A model generated the notes under the pieces. That model made no database searches. It saw only the letters and a program-made list of their open reading frames with translations, and was not told the DNA's origin. Below are positions 40,178 to 47,336 of a DNA stretch of 64,000 nucleotides, one piece after another; positions within the stretch are counted from its first letter, which is position 1; every line of letters begins with the position of its first letter. A program made the translations under genes and the position numbers. The DNA lies in NCBI GenBank assembly GCA_020073445.1, contig JAIQFE010000001.1, forward strand, positions 1-64,000. The letters are read 5' to 3'. This DNA is from Terriglobia bacterium (lineage in GTDB: Bacteria > Acidobacteriota > Terriglobia > Bryobacterales > Bryobacteraceae).

Positions 40178-41194
40178 TCACGGTGTCATCCGGGCCGCCA
40201 AGGAAACGTCGTCCGGGTGAGCGAAAAAGCGCCAGACTTCCTCGGGAGCATCGACGTGGTCGCTGGTCGGGCCCAGGATTCTCGGCTGGCGAACCCGAGA
40301 CTGCGAAATCGTGTGTCCGCCTCCGTGAATCGCAAGCAACTCGATATTCGCTCTGCCACTGGACCAGGTGCGGCGCTCCGCCCAAGTCGCCGGATTGCCT
40401 TCGCGATCCGGAAGCCGTTCGATGCGGGGCTGGCTCGCGTTACCGGCCAATTCGGCGAAATAACGCGCGCTCTGCTCGGCCGACTGGACGTGGCCCAGGC
40501 TCGTCGTCCAGAGACTGTTCACGCTTCCTCCGCTGAAGGGATTGATCTGGTCCGCGGTTCCGTTCAGGATCGCGATTGAGACGGGCGTTCGCGAAGGAAC
40601 ACAGTCCGAATCCCCATCGGTTGGCAGATTCGCGGAAATCGCTGCCGCTGCCGTAAATGTTTCCGGCGCCTCGACTGCGAGCCGGTAGACCATGAGCCCG
40701 CCCGTCGAGTATCCAAGAACGTACACCGGACCGCCGGCACCATAACGGGTTCGCAAGTTTGCGACTACTTCTTTCACGAAACTCACGTCGTCGATTCCCT
40801 GGCGCCGTGCGGGGTTATGCGAAGCAACCCGGCAGTCATTCCAGCTTCCAGAAAACGAATCGGGATACGCCACTACGAAGCCGTACTTGTCAGCGAGGAC
40901 ATCGAACTCGTATCCGGTGAACGCACGCAGGTTCTGGCCGCTACTATTCGCTCCGTGCAGCGCGACCACCAGCGGCGCGTTCCCGGCCACCCGTGCGGGC
41001 ACGTAAAACGCGAACGAGCGCTCACGCCCATCGACTTTCAAAGACGCCGTTTGAAGAGTTCCCGACAAGGCCGGCGGCTGAGGTGCCGAAAACTCGAAAT
41101 AGTAGCGCCACCACATCCCGGCCATCGCCGGCAAGAACACGCAAACCGTCAATACCGGAATGAGCAGGTCGCGGAACGCAGAGTTGTTCTTCAC
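40178..41194 (-). CDS. Membrane-anchored or exported PHB-depolymerase/feruloyl-esterase-like hydrolase
   Basis: A 338-residue alpha/beta hydrolase with one N-terminal hydrophobic helix (LLIPVLTVCVFLPAMAGMWW) acting as anchor or signal. The LpqC/PHB-depolymerase pattern is clear: APLVVALHGANSSGQN (oxyanion), FVVAYPDSFSGSWNDCR, nucleophile Ser in GYSTGG, Asp in NGTADQINPF and His in GGGHT. The nucleophile elbow reads G-Y-S-T-G. It overlaps the STAS gene start-to-stop (ATGA-type overlap at 41191-41194) and so belongs to the same sigma-54-controlled unit. The ester substrate is not readable. Confidence 0.85.
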   Translation of the reverse strand: MKNNSAFRDLLIPVLTVCVFLPAMAGMWWRYYFEFSAPQPPALSGTLQTASLKVDGRERSFAFYVPARVAGNAPLVVALHGANSSGQNLRAFTGYEFDVLADKYGFVVAYPDSFSGSWNDCRVASHNPARRQGIDDVSFVKEVVANLRTRYGAGGPVYVLGYSTGGLMVYRLAVEAPETFTAAAAISANLPTDGDSDCVPSRTPVSIAILNGTADQINPFSGGSVNSLWTTSLGHVQSAEQSARYFAELAGNASQPRIERLPDREGNPATWAERRTWSSGRANIELLAIHGGGHTISQSRVRQPRILGPTSDHVDAPEEVWRFFAHPDDVSLAARMTP

Positions 41195-41541
41195 ACCGCA
41201 CCTCCGATGGAGTCATTCCATGGTTTGAGGAAGCAAGGATTCTGCCCGGTCGACGGCTCAAGCACTTGCTCGCGCAGCCCTGCGGAATCCGCCATGTTCT
41301 TGATTCCGGTGGGACAGTTGAGCAGCAGCACATGTTTCGGAAGCGTCCGGACCAGCAGTTCGGCCGGCTTCCGGTCCACACGCGAGACGTCACAGAAATC
41401 GAGCACGATGAAATGCCCGGTTTCGCCCTCCAGTTCCTTCAAGAAGTCGGACCAGCCGTTCACATCGAAGTCTGTGACTTGGCCGGCAAGCTTGAGGATG
41501 GCAACGCAAGACGTCTGGAAGATTCTGCTGATTCTATACAT
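41191..41541 (-). CDS. STAS-domain protein
   Basis: A 116-residue protein. It has the STAS/anti-sigma antagonist layout: a beta strand VAILKLAGQVT, a helix NGWSDFLKELEG, the central strand HFIVLDFCDVSRVD followed by a helix RKPAELLVRTLP, and HVLLLNCP. The site where SpoIIAA-like proteins carry the phosphorylated Ser/Thr is occupied by Arg/Asp residues (SRVDRKP), so classical kinase switching is doubtful. It may act as a partner-binding module. It is the first gene of a unit with the exported esterase, downstream of a sigma-54 promoter whose predicted start site is only about four bases before the ATG. Confidence 0.7.
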   Translation of the reverse strand: MYRISRIFQTSCVAILKLAGQVTDFDVNGWSDFLKELEGETGHFIVLDFCDVSRVDRKPAELLVRTLPKHVLLLNCPTGIKNMADSAGLREQVLEPSTGQNPCFLKPWNDSIGGAV

Positions 41542-41553
41542 GGCAATGGTGTA

Positions 41554-41571
41554 GGAGCACCCGGCATGCCA
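41554..41571 (-). promoter_or_regulatory. Sigma-54 (-24/-12) promoter of the STAS-esterase unit
   Basis: On the reverse strand, TGGCATG-CCGG-GTGCTCC reads as TGGCA at -24 and TGCT at -12 with GG-N10-GC spacing. Seven of eight core sigma-54 positions match. The predicted start site is near 41545, four bases before the ATG at 41541, with no Shine-Dalgarno sequence between. The twin promoter at 45202 has the same TGGCAT-N6-TGCT form. Confidence 0.7.
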
Positions 41572-41575
41572 TGTG

Positions 41576-41588
41576 TAATCTTCTGATT
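41576..41588 (-). promoter_or_regulatory. IHF-like site between enhancer and sigma-54 promoter
   Basis: Reverse-strand AATCAGAAGATTA matches the IHF consensus WATCAANNNNTTR at eight of nine defined positions. It lies between the upstream palindrome and the -24 element, in an AT-rich stretch, where IHF would bend the DNA for activator contact. Confidence 0.4.
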
Positions 41589-41623
41589 ATATTGGTTTTA
41601 TATCCAGAGTCGACCGAGATTGT

Positions 41624-41637
41624 GCTGAGATATCAGC
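41624..41637. promoter_or_regulatory. Proximal activator site (UAS) for the STAS-esterase promoter
   Basis: GCTGAGATATCAGC, a 14-bp near-palindrome (six of seven base pairs symmetric; the flanking T/A extend it to 16), lies at about -79 to -92 of the predicted start. The same motif with one base changed occurs at 45112-45125 ahead of the other target gene. Confidence 0.65.
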
Positions 41638-41642
41638 AGGGT

Positions 41643-41656
41643 GCGGAAATCTGAAC
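41643..41656. promoter_or_regulatory. Distal weaker copy of the activator site
   Basis: GCGGAAATCTGAAC matches the GCTGARATATCAGC motif at 10 of 14 positions and starts exactly 19 bp beyond the proximal copy, on the side away from the promoter. The same 19-bp offset is seen at the 45.1-kb locus. Confidence 0.4.
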
Positions 41657-41660
41657 AATA

Positions 41661-44600
41661 CTATTCGGCTTGTGCTCGCGCGTTCTGGTTCTTGGGGAGG
41701 TCGATTCCTAACTTCCTCATTCGCGACCACAAAGTGGATCGATTGAGCCCCAGGATCTGGGCAGCGCCGTTGGGTCCAGCCAAGGTCCCACCGGTTTGCT
41801 CCAGGGCGCGCAGGATGAGGCGACGTTCGGCTTCCTCGAGCGTCGGAAGACCTTCGGCGGGGCCTGCCGCTCCCGGCGCGCCGGGCTTCACACGACTCAT
41901 GGAGAGATGCTTCAGCTCGAGGATATCGGACTGGCACAGAATCACCGCACGTTCCAAAAGGTTCGCGAGTTCACGAACGTTGCCGGGCCAGTCATATTGA
42001 TGAAGCTGCTCATACACGGCGCGATTGATGCCCTGTATCCGTTTGCCCATACGCTGCGAGAAGCGGCGCACGAAATGGCCCGCCAATAAAGGAACGTCGT
42101 CCTTGCGTTCGCGCAGCGGCGGTACTTCAATGGGGAAGACATTCAAGCGATAGAAGAGATCGGCCCGGAACGCACCTCGCCGGACTTCCTGTTCCAGATC
42201 GCGATTCGTGGCCGCGATGACGCGCACATCGACTTTATGCGTTTGCGAACCACCGACCCGTTCGAATTCCTGTTCCTGCAATACGCGCAGGAGCTTCGAC
42301 TGGGTTTCGAGCGGCAGCTCACCCACTTCATCCAGAAAAATCGTGCCGCGGTGGGCCAGCTCAAAACGGCCCTTTTTCTGCCCAACCGCTCCGGTGAAGG
42401 CCCCTTTTTCGTGGCCGAACAGCTCGCTTTCCACCAGACTGGCGGGCAGCGCGCCACAGTTCACTTTGACCATGACGCTTTGCCGCCGCTGGCTTCGAAC
42501 GTGAAGCGCGCGGGCGATCAGCTCTTTCCCGGTACCCGTTTCTCCGAGCAGCAAAACGGTAGAGTCGGTCTGCGCCACCATCTCGATGCTGGTGAATACC
42601 TTCTGAATCGCGGGCGAAGCTCCGACGATCTCTTCAAAATTGAGCTCGCTCTGTAACTCCTCCTGAAGGTAGACATTCTCACGCTGCAACTGGTCCAGCA
42701 TTTCCTCCGATTGCTTCAGCTGGCCGACGTCGCGGAGGATGAGGGTAAATAACCGGCCGGTGGAAACATCGGTCCGGGAAACCGTGGCTTCGATCGGGAA
42801 CGGCTCCCCGTTTTTGCGGATCGCTCGCATCCCTTCGGGAATCCAGCCCTGCGCGGCATCCGAACCGGCCGAAGCGATATATCCAGTCAGGAACTGCTCC
42901 AGTGGCTCGGAGAGAAACCTATCGATTCTCTTGCCGATGACCTCCGGCGAGTCGCACTGGAACATGGTCTTCGCCGCTTCATTAAAGATCACGATTCTTC
43001 TTTCGGAATCGACGACGAGGATCGCGTCCATCGCCGAGCGGAAAATCCCGGCCAGCCGTTCCTCGGTTTCCTTGCGCGCGCGCTCGGCACGCTTCCGCTC
43101 GGTGATGTCCAGCAGGAACGTCTGGCTGAACAGGAACTTGCCGCTCGCATCTTTCTTCACGACCGAAGAAATCTGCAGATCCACCCGTTCGCCGTTCTTC
43201 TTGGCGGCCTGGACTTCCGCCTCGGTGATAAACCCGTCGCGTTCCAGCTTTGGCATCAGTTCATCGCGAACGTAAGTTTGATATTCGGGCGGCGCAAAAT
43301 TCACTACCGGCCGGCCAATCACTTCGCTGCGCTCGTATCCGAGCGTCTGCAGCCAGAAGTCATTCACGTCCAGGATGCAGCCGTTGCTGTCAATCGAATG
43401 CATCATGATGGGCGTGCTGTTATAGAGCGTCCGAACCCGATCCTCGCTTTCCCGAAGCCGGGAATTTGTTTCCGACAGCTCTTGAGTCCGCTCGGTAACG
43501 CGCCGCTCCAGGTCGGCCGCGTGATGCGCTACCTGCTGATTCAAGTGGGCATGCCGGATGGCCACCGCGAGACTATCGGCGACGTCCTGCGCGATTTCCA
43601 CATGCTCGGCCGTGAAAGCCGCGACCTCATTCGATCCAAGATTCAGGGTACCTATCAATTCGCCATTCGCCAGCAGCGGGACCGCGACAATCGACCGGAT
43701 TCCGTCTTCTTCGAGCGCGATGCGCGCAGGCGCCATCGGAATATGGGCGAGGTTGGGCACAACGTACGGCCTGCCCTGGCGAAGATCATCCGGATCGCCG
43801 AAAAGATTCAGAGGCACCCATGACCCAACCCGTAGCGTTCCGACCCCAAGAGGCGTTCCCTCCGAGGTCAGGACGCCGACCAAACGCGCGGCGGCGGCTC
43901 CCGGTTCAATCACGGATACACTGGCGCGCTGGCATGGGACCAGCTCACGAAAACGCGCCAGTACGGCATCCGCGATTTCATGGACAGAACGGGCCGACAG
44001 AATCGCGCGATCGGTCTGCCGCAACAATTTCAGACGCTGGCTGTAACGCCGGAGAGCGTGCTCGGCCTGCTTGCGAGCCGTGATGTCGCGCTGGACGCTG
44101 AAGCTGCCGGTAAAGCGCCCTTCCTGATCGTAGATGCAGATGTAGTCGCCATCCAGCCACATCGGAGTTCCGTCGAAACGGCGCTCCTCGCTCTCGCCAT
44201 GCCGATGTCCCGCATCCAGCATTTCCCGGCAAAACTGTCGCCCCTGCGCCGGATCGTGGGCGAATACGTCCTTGGTTCGCCGACCGAGAAATTGCTCGGC
44301 GGTCGCCCCGTAGAGGCGAAGCATGGCATCGTTGACCTTGGTGGTCCGCTGATGCTCAAAGATGTAATCCAGGACCTTTTCTTTATCGACGCTGTCATCC
44401 CAACGAACCGGCTCGTCCAACATCATGAAACAGAAACCGTCGAGCGACTGCGAAAAGAACAGCTCCAATTGGTCGAAGGATTTCCGGAGTTCGCGCTCTA
44501 CCTGGCGGCGGCGATCCGTCTCGAACACCAGCGCAGTCAGATCGGCCAGCGAAGCCGCGAAATTCTGTTCTTCAAAACGCCAAGTCCGCAGCGAGCCGGT

Positions 44601-45038
44601 GTGCTCATTGCACAGGACTCCAGCTACGCGCCCTTCCCGGCGAATGGGCACGTCCAGCATGGAGTAGATATTCAGAACATCCAGATACCCAACCGCGAAC
44701 TCGGCGGTGCAAGGGTGAGTACGCGCGTCCTCCGCTGGAATGGTCCGGCTCTCTTCGAGCGCCTGGAAGTATAAAGGATACTTCCCGACCTCCAGAATCG
44801 CTCCGCTTTCGTGGACATTGCGCTCGCGATCGTACAGATGCACGCAGCGAAGCTCGGTGTGGTCGTCGTTGAACAGCCAGAAACTGACGCGAGCCACCTC
44901 GAGCGCATCGGCAGCGAGAGCCGAAATCCGGGTCAGCGCTTCACTCAAGTCAGCCGAACCGGCGCGAGAGATCTCGACCAGGGCCGCCTGGAATTGCAGC
45001 GTTTGAAAATCGGTTCCCAAGGTAGAGGCTTCTGACAT
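41661..45038 (-). CDS. GAF/PAS multi-sensor sigma-54-dependent transcriptional activator
   Basis: A 1125-residue activator with a long sensory half. Order by eye: GAF (about 10-165), PAS (about 185-320), GAF (about 345-500), coiled coil, PAS (about 520-640), PAS (about 655-775), then the AAA+ core with GETGTGKE, intact GAFTGA and RVIAATNRDLEQEV, and a Fis-type HTH at the end (GGTLAGPNGAAQILGLNRSTLWSRMRKL). There is no receiver domain, so activity should depend on ligand or redox input to the GAF/PAS modules, as in NorR/FhlA-type activators. No membrane segment is seen. A TACAAT -10 box lies at 45066-45071 on its strand. The two flanking units carry matching enhancer sites and sigma-54 promoters. 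Confidence 0.93.
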   Translation of the reverse strand: MSEASTLGTDFQTLQFQAALVEISRAGSADLSEALTRISALAADALEVARVSFWLFNDDHTELRCVHLYDRERNVHESGAILEVGKYPLYFQALEESRTIPAEDARTHPCTAEFAVGYLDVLNIYSMLDVPIRREGRVAGVLCNEHTGSLRTWRFEEQNFAASLADLTALVFETDRRRQVERELRKSFDQLELFFSQSLDGFCFMMLDEPVRWDDSVDKEKVLDYIFEHQRTTKVNDAMLRLYGATAEQFLGRRTKDVFAHDPAQGRQFCREMLDAGHRHGESEERRFDGTPMWLDGDYICIYDQEGRFTGSFSVQRDITARKQAEHALRRYSQRLKLLRQTDRAILSARSVHEIADAVLARFRELVPCQRASVSVIEPGAAAARLVGVLTSEGTPLGVGTLRVGSWVPLNLFGDPDDLRQGRPYVVPNLAHIPMAPARIALEEDGIRSIVAVPLLANGELIGTLNLGSNEVAAFTAEHVEIAQDVADSLAVAIRHAHLNQQVAHHAADLERRVTERTQELSETNSRLRESEDRVRTLYNSTPIMMHSIDSNGCILDVNDFWLQTLGYERSEVIGRPVVNFAPPEYQTYVRDELMPKLERDGFITEAEVQAAKKNGERVDLQISSVVKKDASGKFLFSQTFLLDITERKRAERARKETEERLAGIFRSAMDAILVVDSERRIVIFNEAAKTMFQCDSPEVIGKRIDRFLSEPLEQFLTGYIASAGSDAAQGWIPEGMRAIRKNGEPFPIEATVSRTDVSTGRLFTLILRDVGQLKQSEEMLDQLQRENVYLQEELQSELNFEEIVGASPAIQKVFTSIEMVAQTDSTVLLLGETGTGKELIARALHVRSQRRQSVMVKVNCGALPASLVESELFGHEKGAFTGAVGQKKGRFELAHRGTIFLDEVGELPLETQSKLLRVLQEQEFERVGGSQTHKVDVRVIAATNRDLEQEVRRGAFRADLFYRLNVFPIEVPPLRERKDDVPLLAGHFVRRFSQRMGKRIQGINRAVYEQLHQYDWPGNVRELANLLERAVILCQSDILELKHLSMSRVKPGAPGAAGPAEGLPTLEEAERRLILRALEQTGGTLAGPNGAAQILGLNRSTLWSRMRKLGIDLPKNQNARAQAE

Positions 45039-45092
45039 GTCTTCTTGGACCCGCCAACAACGGACATTGTAACGCCCCGGGGGCCGGCTCTT

Positions 45093-45106
45093 GTTGAGAT
45101 TTCGGC
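45093..45106. promoter_or_regulatory. Distal weaker activator site upstream of the ankyrin-toroid gene
   Basis: GTTGAGATTTCGGC matches GCTGARATATCAGC at 11 of 14 positions and starts 19 bp before the strong copy at 45112, away from the promoter. Confidence 0.45.
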
Positions 45107-45111
45107 GTAAC

Positions 45112-45125
45112 GCTGAAATATCAGC
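45112..45125. promoter_or_regulatory. Proximal activator site (UAS) for the ankyrin-toroid promoter
   Basis: GCTGAAATATCAGC, differing from the 41624 site by one base. It lies about -103 to -116 from the predicted sigma-54 start site and also about 75-85 bases upstream of the activator gene, so it could serve autoregulation. Confidence 0.65.
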
Positions 45126-45175
45126 ATATCGTCGCCCAATGATCCGGGGGGATATCGATATAAGTTACTGAAAAT

Positions 45176-45188
45176 TAACACCTTGATA
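45176..45188 (-). promoter_or_regulatory. IHF site between enhancer and sigma-54 promoter
   Basis: Reverse-strand TATCAAGGTGTTA matches the IHF consensus WATCAANNNNTTR at every defined position. It lies 14 bp upstream of the -24 box and 51 bp downstream of the strong enhancer copy, the classical place for DNA bending in sigma-54 control. Confidence 0.6.
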
Positions 45189-45201
45189 ACATTCAAAGCA
45201 T

Positions 45202-45218
45202 TGGCATCCGTCATGCTT
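45202..45218 (+). promoter_or_regulatory. Sigma-54 (-24/-12) promoter of the ankyrin-toroid unit
   Basis: TGGCATC-CGTC-ATGCTTT has TGGCA at -24 and TGCTT at -12 with GG-N10-GC spacing. The predicted start is near 45228, two bases before the ATG at 45230, again with no room for a Shine-Dalgarno sequence. Confidence 0.72.
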
Positions 45219-45229
45219 TTAGAGCAACC

Positions 45230-46642
45230 ATGAAAAGCGCATTGATTCTGGCCATCGAGTTCGCCGCCGTGCTGGGGGCACAGGTACCGGACTTCACTCC
45301 GCCGACGCCCTTGATCGCCGCAGTGATGCACAACAACACGGAAGAAGCGAAACGGCTGCTGGCTGCTGGCGCGGATCCGAATGAAGCCCGGCTGGTCGGG
45401 TTCCCGGCGGTGTTCTTTCCGGTGGCGTTCCGGAATGCCGAGCTTTTTCACGCGATGGTGGCGAAAGGGGCGGATGTCCAGGCGCGTGATGCCTCCGGGT
45501 CGACGGCTCTGATGTGGGCGGCGTTCAACGAGGCTGGCGACCCGGCGTTGGCGGAGGAACTCCTGCAACTGGGGGTGGATCCCAACGCCAAAAATCAGGT
45601 GGGGGAAACCGCATTGATCTGGGCTTCGCGGCGGGGAAACACGAAGGTAGTGGCAGCGCTCGAACGGGCGGGCGCGTCGAACCCGGATGGCGTTAGGGAC
45701 TCGGTGCAGCGGGCGATTGCACTGTTGCAGAAGACCAGCCCGCAGTTCATCCGGGTTTCGGGTTGCGTCTCCTGCCACAACCAGTCGCTGCCGCAGATGG
45801 CTGCGGCGGCCGCGCGCGCCCATGGCATTGTGGTGGATGAGAAATCTTCACGGCTCGCGACCGAAAGCACCATCGCGGTGGTCAAGCCACTCATGGAAGA
45901 CGCTGAAAAGTCGGCCGACCGGGTTCCCGATCCTTCGGTCTCGGTAAGTTATCTCCTGCTCGGATTAGCTGCGGACAACTATCCGGCGGATGCCTACACC
46001 AAGGCGATGGCTCGCCTGGTGGCGCGCTGGCAGATGGAAGATGGCGGCTTCCGTGTTCTTCCCTTGAGGCCACCGATCGAATCGAGCCACTTCACGGCAA
46101 CCGCATTGAGCCTGCGCGCGTTGCAGCTTTACGGCGAGCATCCGCAGGACCAGGTGGCGCGCGCCCGGGCTTGGCTGCTCAGCGCGAAGCCCGAGACGAC
46201 GGAAGATCGCGCGATGCAGGTGCTCGGCTTGGCCTGGTCGAATGCCGAACCGAAGGAGATCCGCGAACGGGCGCAGGCTCTGCTGGCGGAACAACGCGAG
46301 GATGGTGGCTGGTCCCAATTGCCGGCGCTGGGAACGGATGCCTATGCGACCGGCCAGGCGCTGGTAGCGCTACAGCGCGGAGCGAAGCTGCCGGCATCCG
46401 ATCCGGCGATCCAGCGCGGAATCGCGTTCCTGCTGCGGACGCAGTTCGCCGATGGCTCCTGGCTGGTCCGGACCAGGTCATTCCCGTTCCAGCCGTACAA
46501 AGAGAGCGGATTCCCGTATGGCAAAGACCAGTGGATTTCCGCGGCGGGGACAAGCTGGGCCGCGATGGCGCTCTCGCTGGCGCTTCCCGTGCAGCAGGAA
46601 GAACCGCGAGTTCTATACGCGGTGCGATCGAGCGGAGAGTAG
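45230..46642 (+). CDS. Exported ankyrin repeat / CxxCH / terpenoid-cyclase-like toroid protein
   Basis: A 470-residue protein with a signal peptide (MKSALILAIEFAAVLGA-Q). Residues 25-150 are about four ankyrin repeats (TPLIAAVMHNNTEEAKRLL, STALMWAAFNEAG, ETALIWASRRGNTKVV). A single haem-c-type CVSCH lies at 179-183. From about 190 the chain is an alpha/alpha toroid with squalene-cyclase-like repeats (ARWQMEDGGFRV, EQREDGGWSQLP, TQFADGSWLVRTRSFPFQPYKE). Such a toroid alone is not proof of terpene chemistry; the DxDD acid of true cyclases is absent. It could be a periplasmic redox-linked scaffold. It is preceded by a sigma-54 promoter and a perfect IHF site. The degenerate sigma-like gene follows 82 bases later. 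Confidence 0.82.
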   Translation: MKSALILAIEFAAVLGAQVPDFTPPTPLIAAVMHNNTEEAKRLLAAGADPNEARLVGFPAVFFPVAFRNAELFHAMVAKGADVQARDASGSTALMWAAFNEAGDPALAEELLQLGVDPNAKNQVGETALIWASRRGNTKVVAALERAGASNPDGVRDSVQRAIALLQKTSPQFIRVSGCVSCHNQSLPQMAAAAARAHGIVVDEKSSRLATESTIAVVKPLMEDAEKSADRVPDPSVSVSYLLLGLAADNYPADAYTKAMARLVARWQMEDGGFRVLPLRPPIESSHFTATALSLRALQLYGEHPQDQVARARAWLLSAKPETTEDRAMQVLGLAWSNAEPKEIRERAQALLAEQREDGGWSQLPALGTDAYATGQALVALQRGAKLPASDPAIQRGIAFLLRTQFADGSWLVRTRSFPFQPYKESGFPYGKDQWISAAGTSWAAMALSLALPVQQEEPRVLYAVRSSGE

Positions 46643-46724
46643 TTTCAAGAGTTTTTAGCGAACCAAGCAATGGGCAAGAGACCCAACTGGACAAGAACTT
46701 GGTGAGCAATAGAAGAGGAAGAAA

Positions 46725-47261
46725 ATGGACCGAATCTTTAAAGACCACATGTCGGAATTGTATTGGCTGGCCTTCCTCCTGACGGGGGACCGGGAGCGGA
46801 GCGTTCAGGCTTACACCGGCGCTCTCAACAGCGAAGCTCCCGCGCCAGGGCTCCAGAAGTTCATGCTTACCTGGGCCCGAAGGCTGGTGATTGTCGCGGC
46901 GCTTAGCACTATCCGCCGCCAACTGCGCGAATCCGAGCTGCGAACCCGCCCGGCGACCAAGCGCGAACTGGACGGGTTGGCCCGGGCGGCTTCGGTCGAT
47001 CGGGCGGGCTTCACCAAGCAAGAGCTCGAAGACGCTCTGCTGGCGATGGACGTGTTCGTAAGGTGCGCCGTGATTCTGACCGTTTTCGAGGGGCTGCGGG
47101 TGGAGGAAGCGGCTGGGCTCTTGGGCACCGACGAGAACACGGTGAAGTCCGCCCAGGCTCGAGGGGCGACCGAAATGATCTGGAGGCTGGCGGGCGGGGT
47201 CCGGCCGGAGTCGCCGCGTTTTTTTAGCGTAGGCCAGAAGGCGATGGCTGCTTGCGGATGA
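46725..47261 (+). CDS. Sigma-70/ECF-like protein with degenerate region 2
   Basis: A 178-residue protein. The C-terminal half is a recognisable sigma region 4 (ALLAMDVFVRCAVILTVFEGLRVEEAAGLLGTDENTVKSAQARG), an HTH that in ECF factors binds the -35 box. The N-terminal half resembles region 2.1 (LYWLAFLLTGDRERSVQ), but the conserved DLVQ/F-L-R core that binds RNA polymerase and melts DNA is missing. It could be a weak sigma factor, an anti-activator or a paralogue used for protein contact. AGAGGAAG precedes the ATG. It is probably cotranscribed with the ankyrin-toroid gene. Confidence 0.65.
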   Translation: MDRIFKDHMSELYWLAFLLTGDRERSVQAYTGALNSEAPAPGLQKFMLTWARRLVIVAALSTIRRQLRESELRTRPATKRELDGLARAASVDRAGFTKQELEDALLAMDVFVRCAVILTVFEGLRVEEAAGLLGTDENTVKSAQARGATEMIWRLAGGVRPESPRFFSVGQKAMAACG

Positions 47262-47336
47262 AGCATCGGCGCGTTACGCTTTCTGGCCGGCTGTGATGGA
47301 GCGGGCGTTCGCACATTCGGGCATGATAGAACCAGC

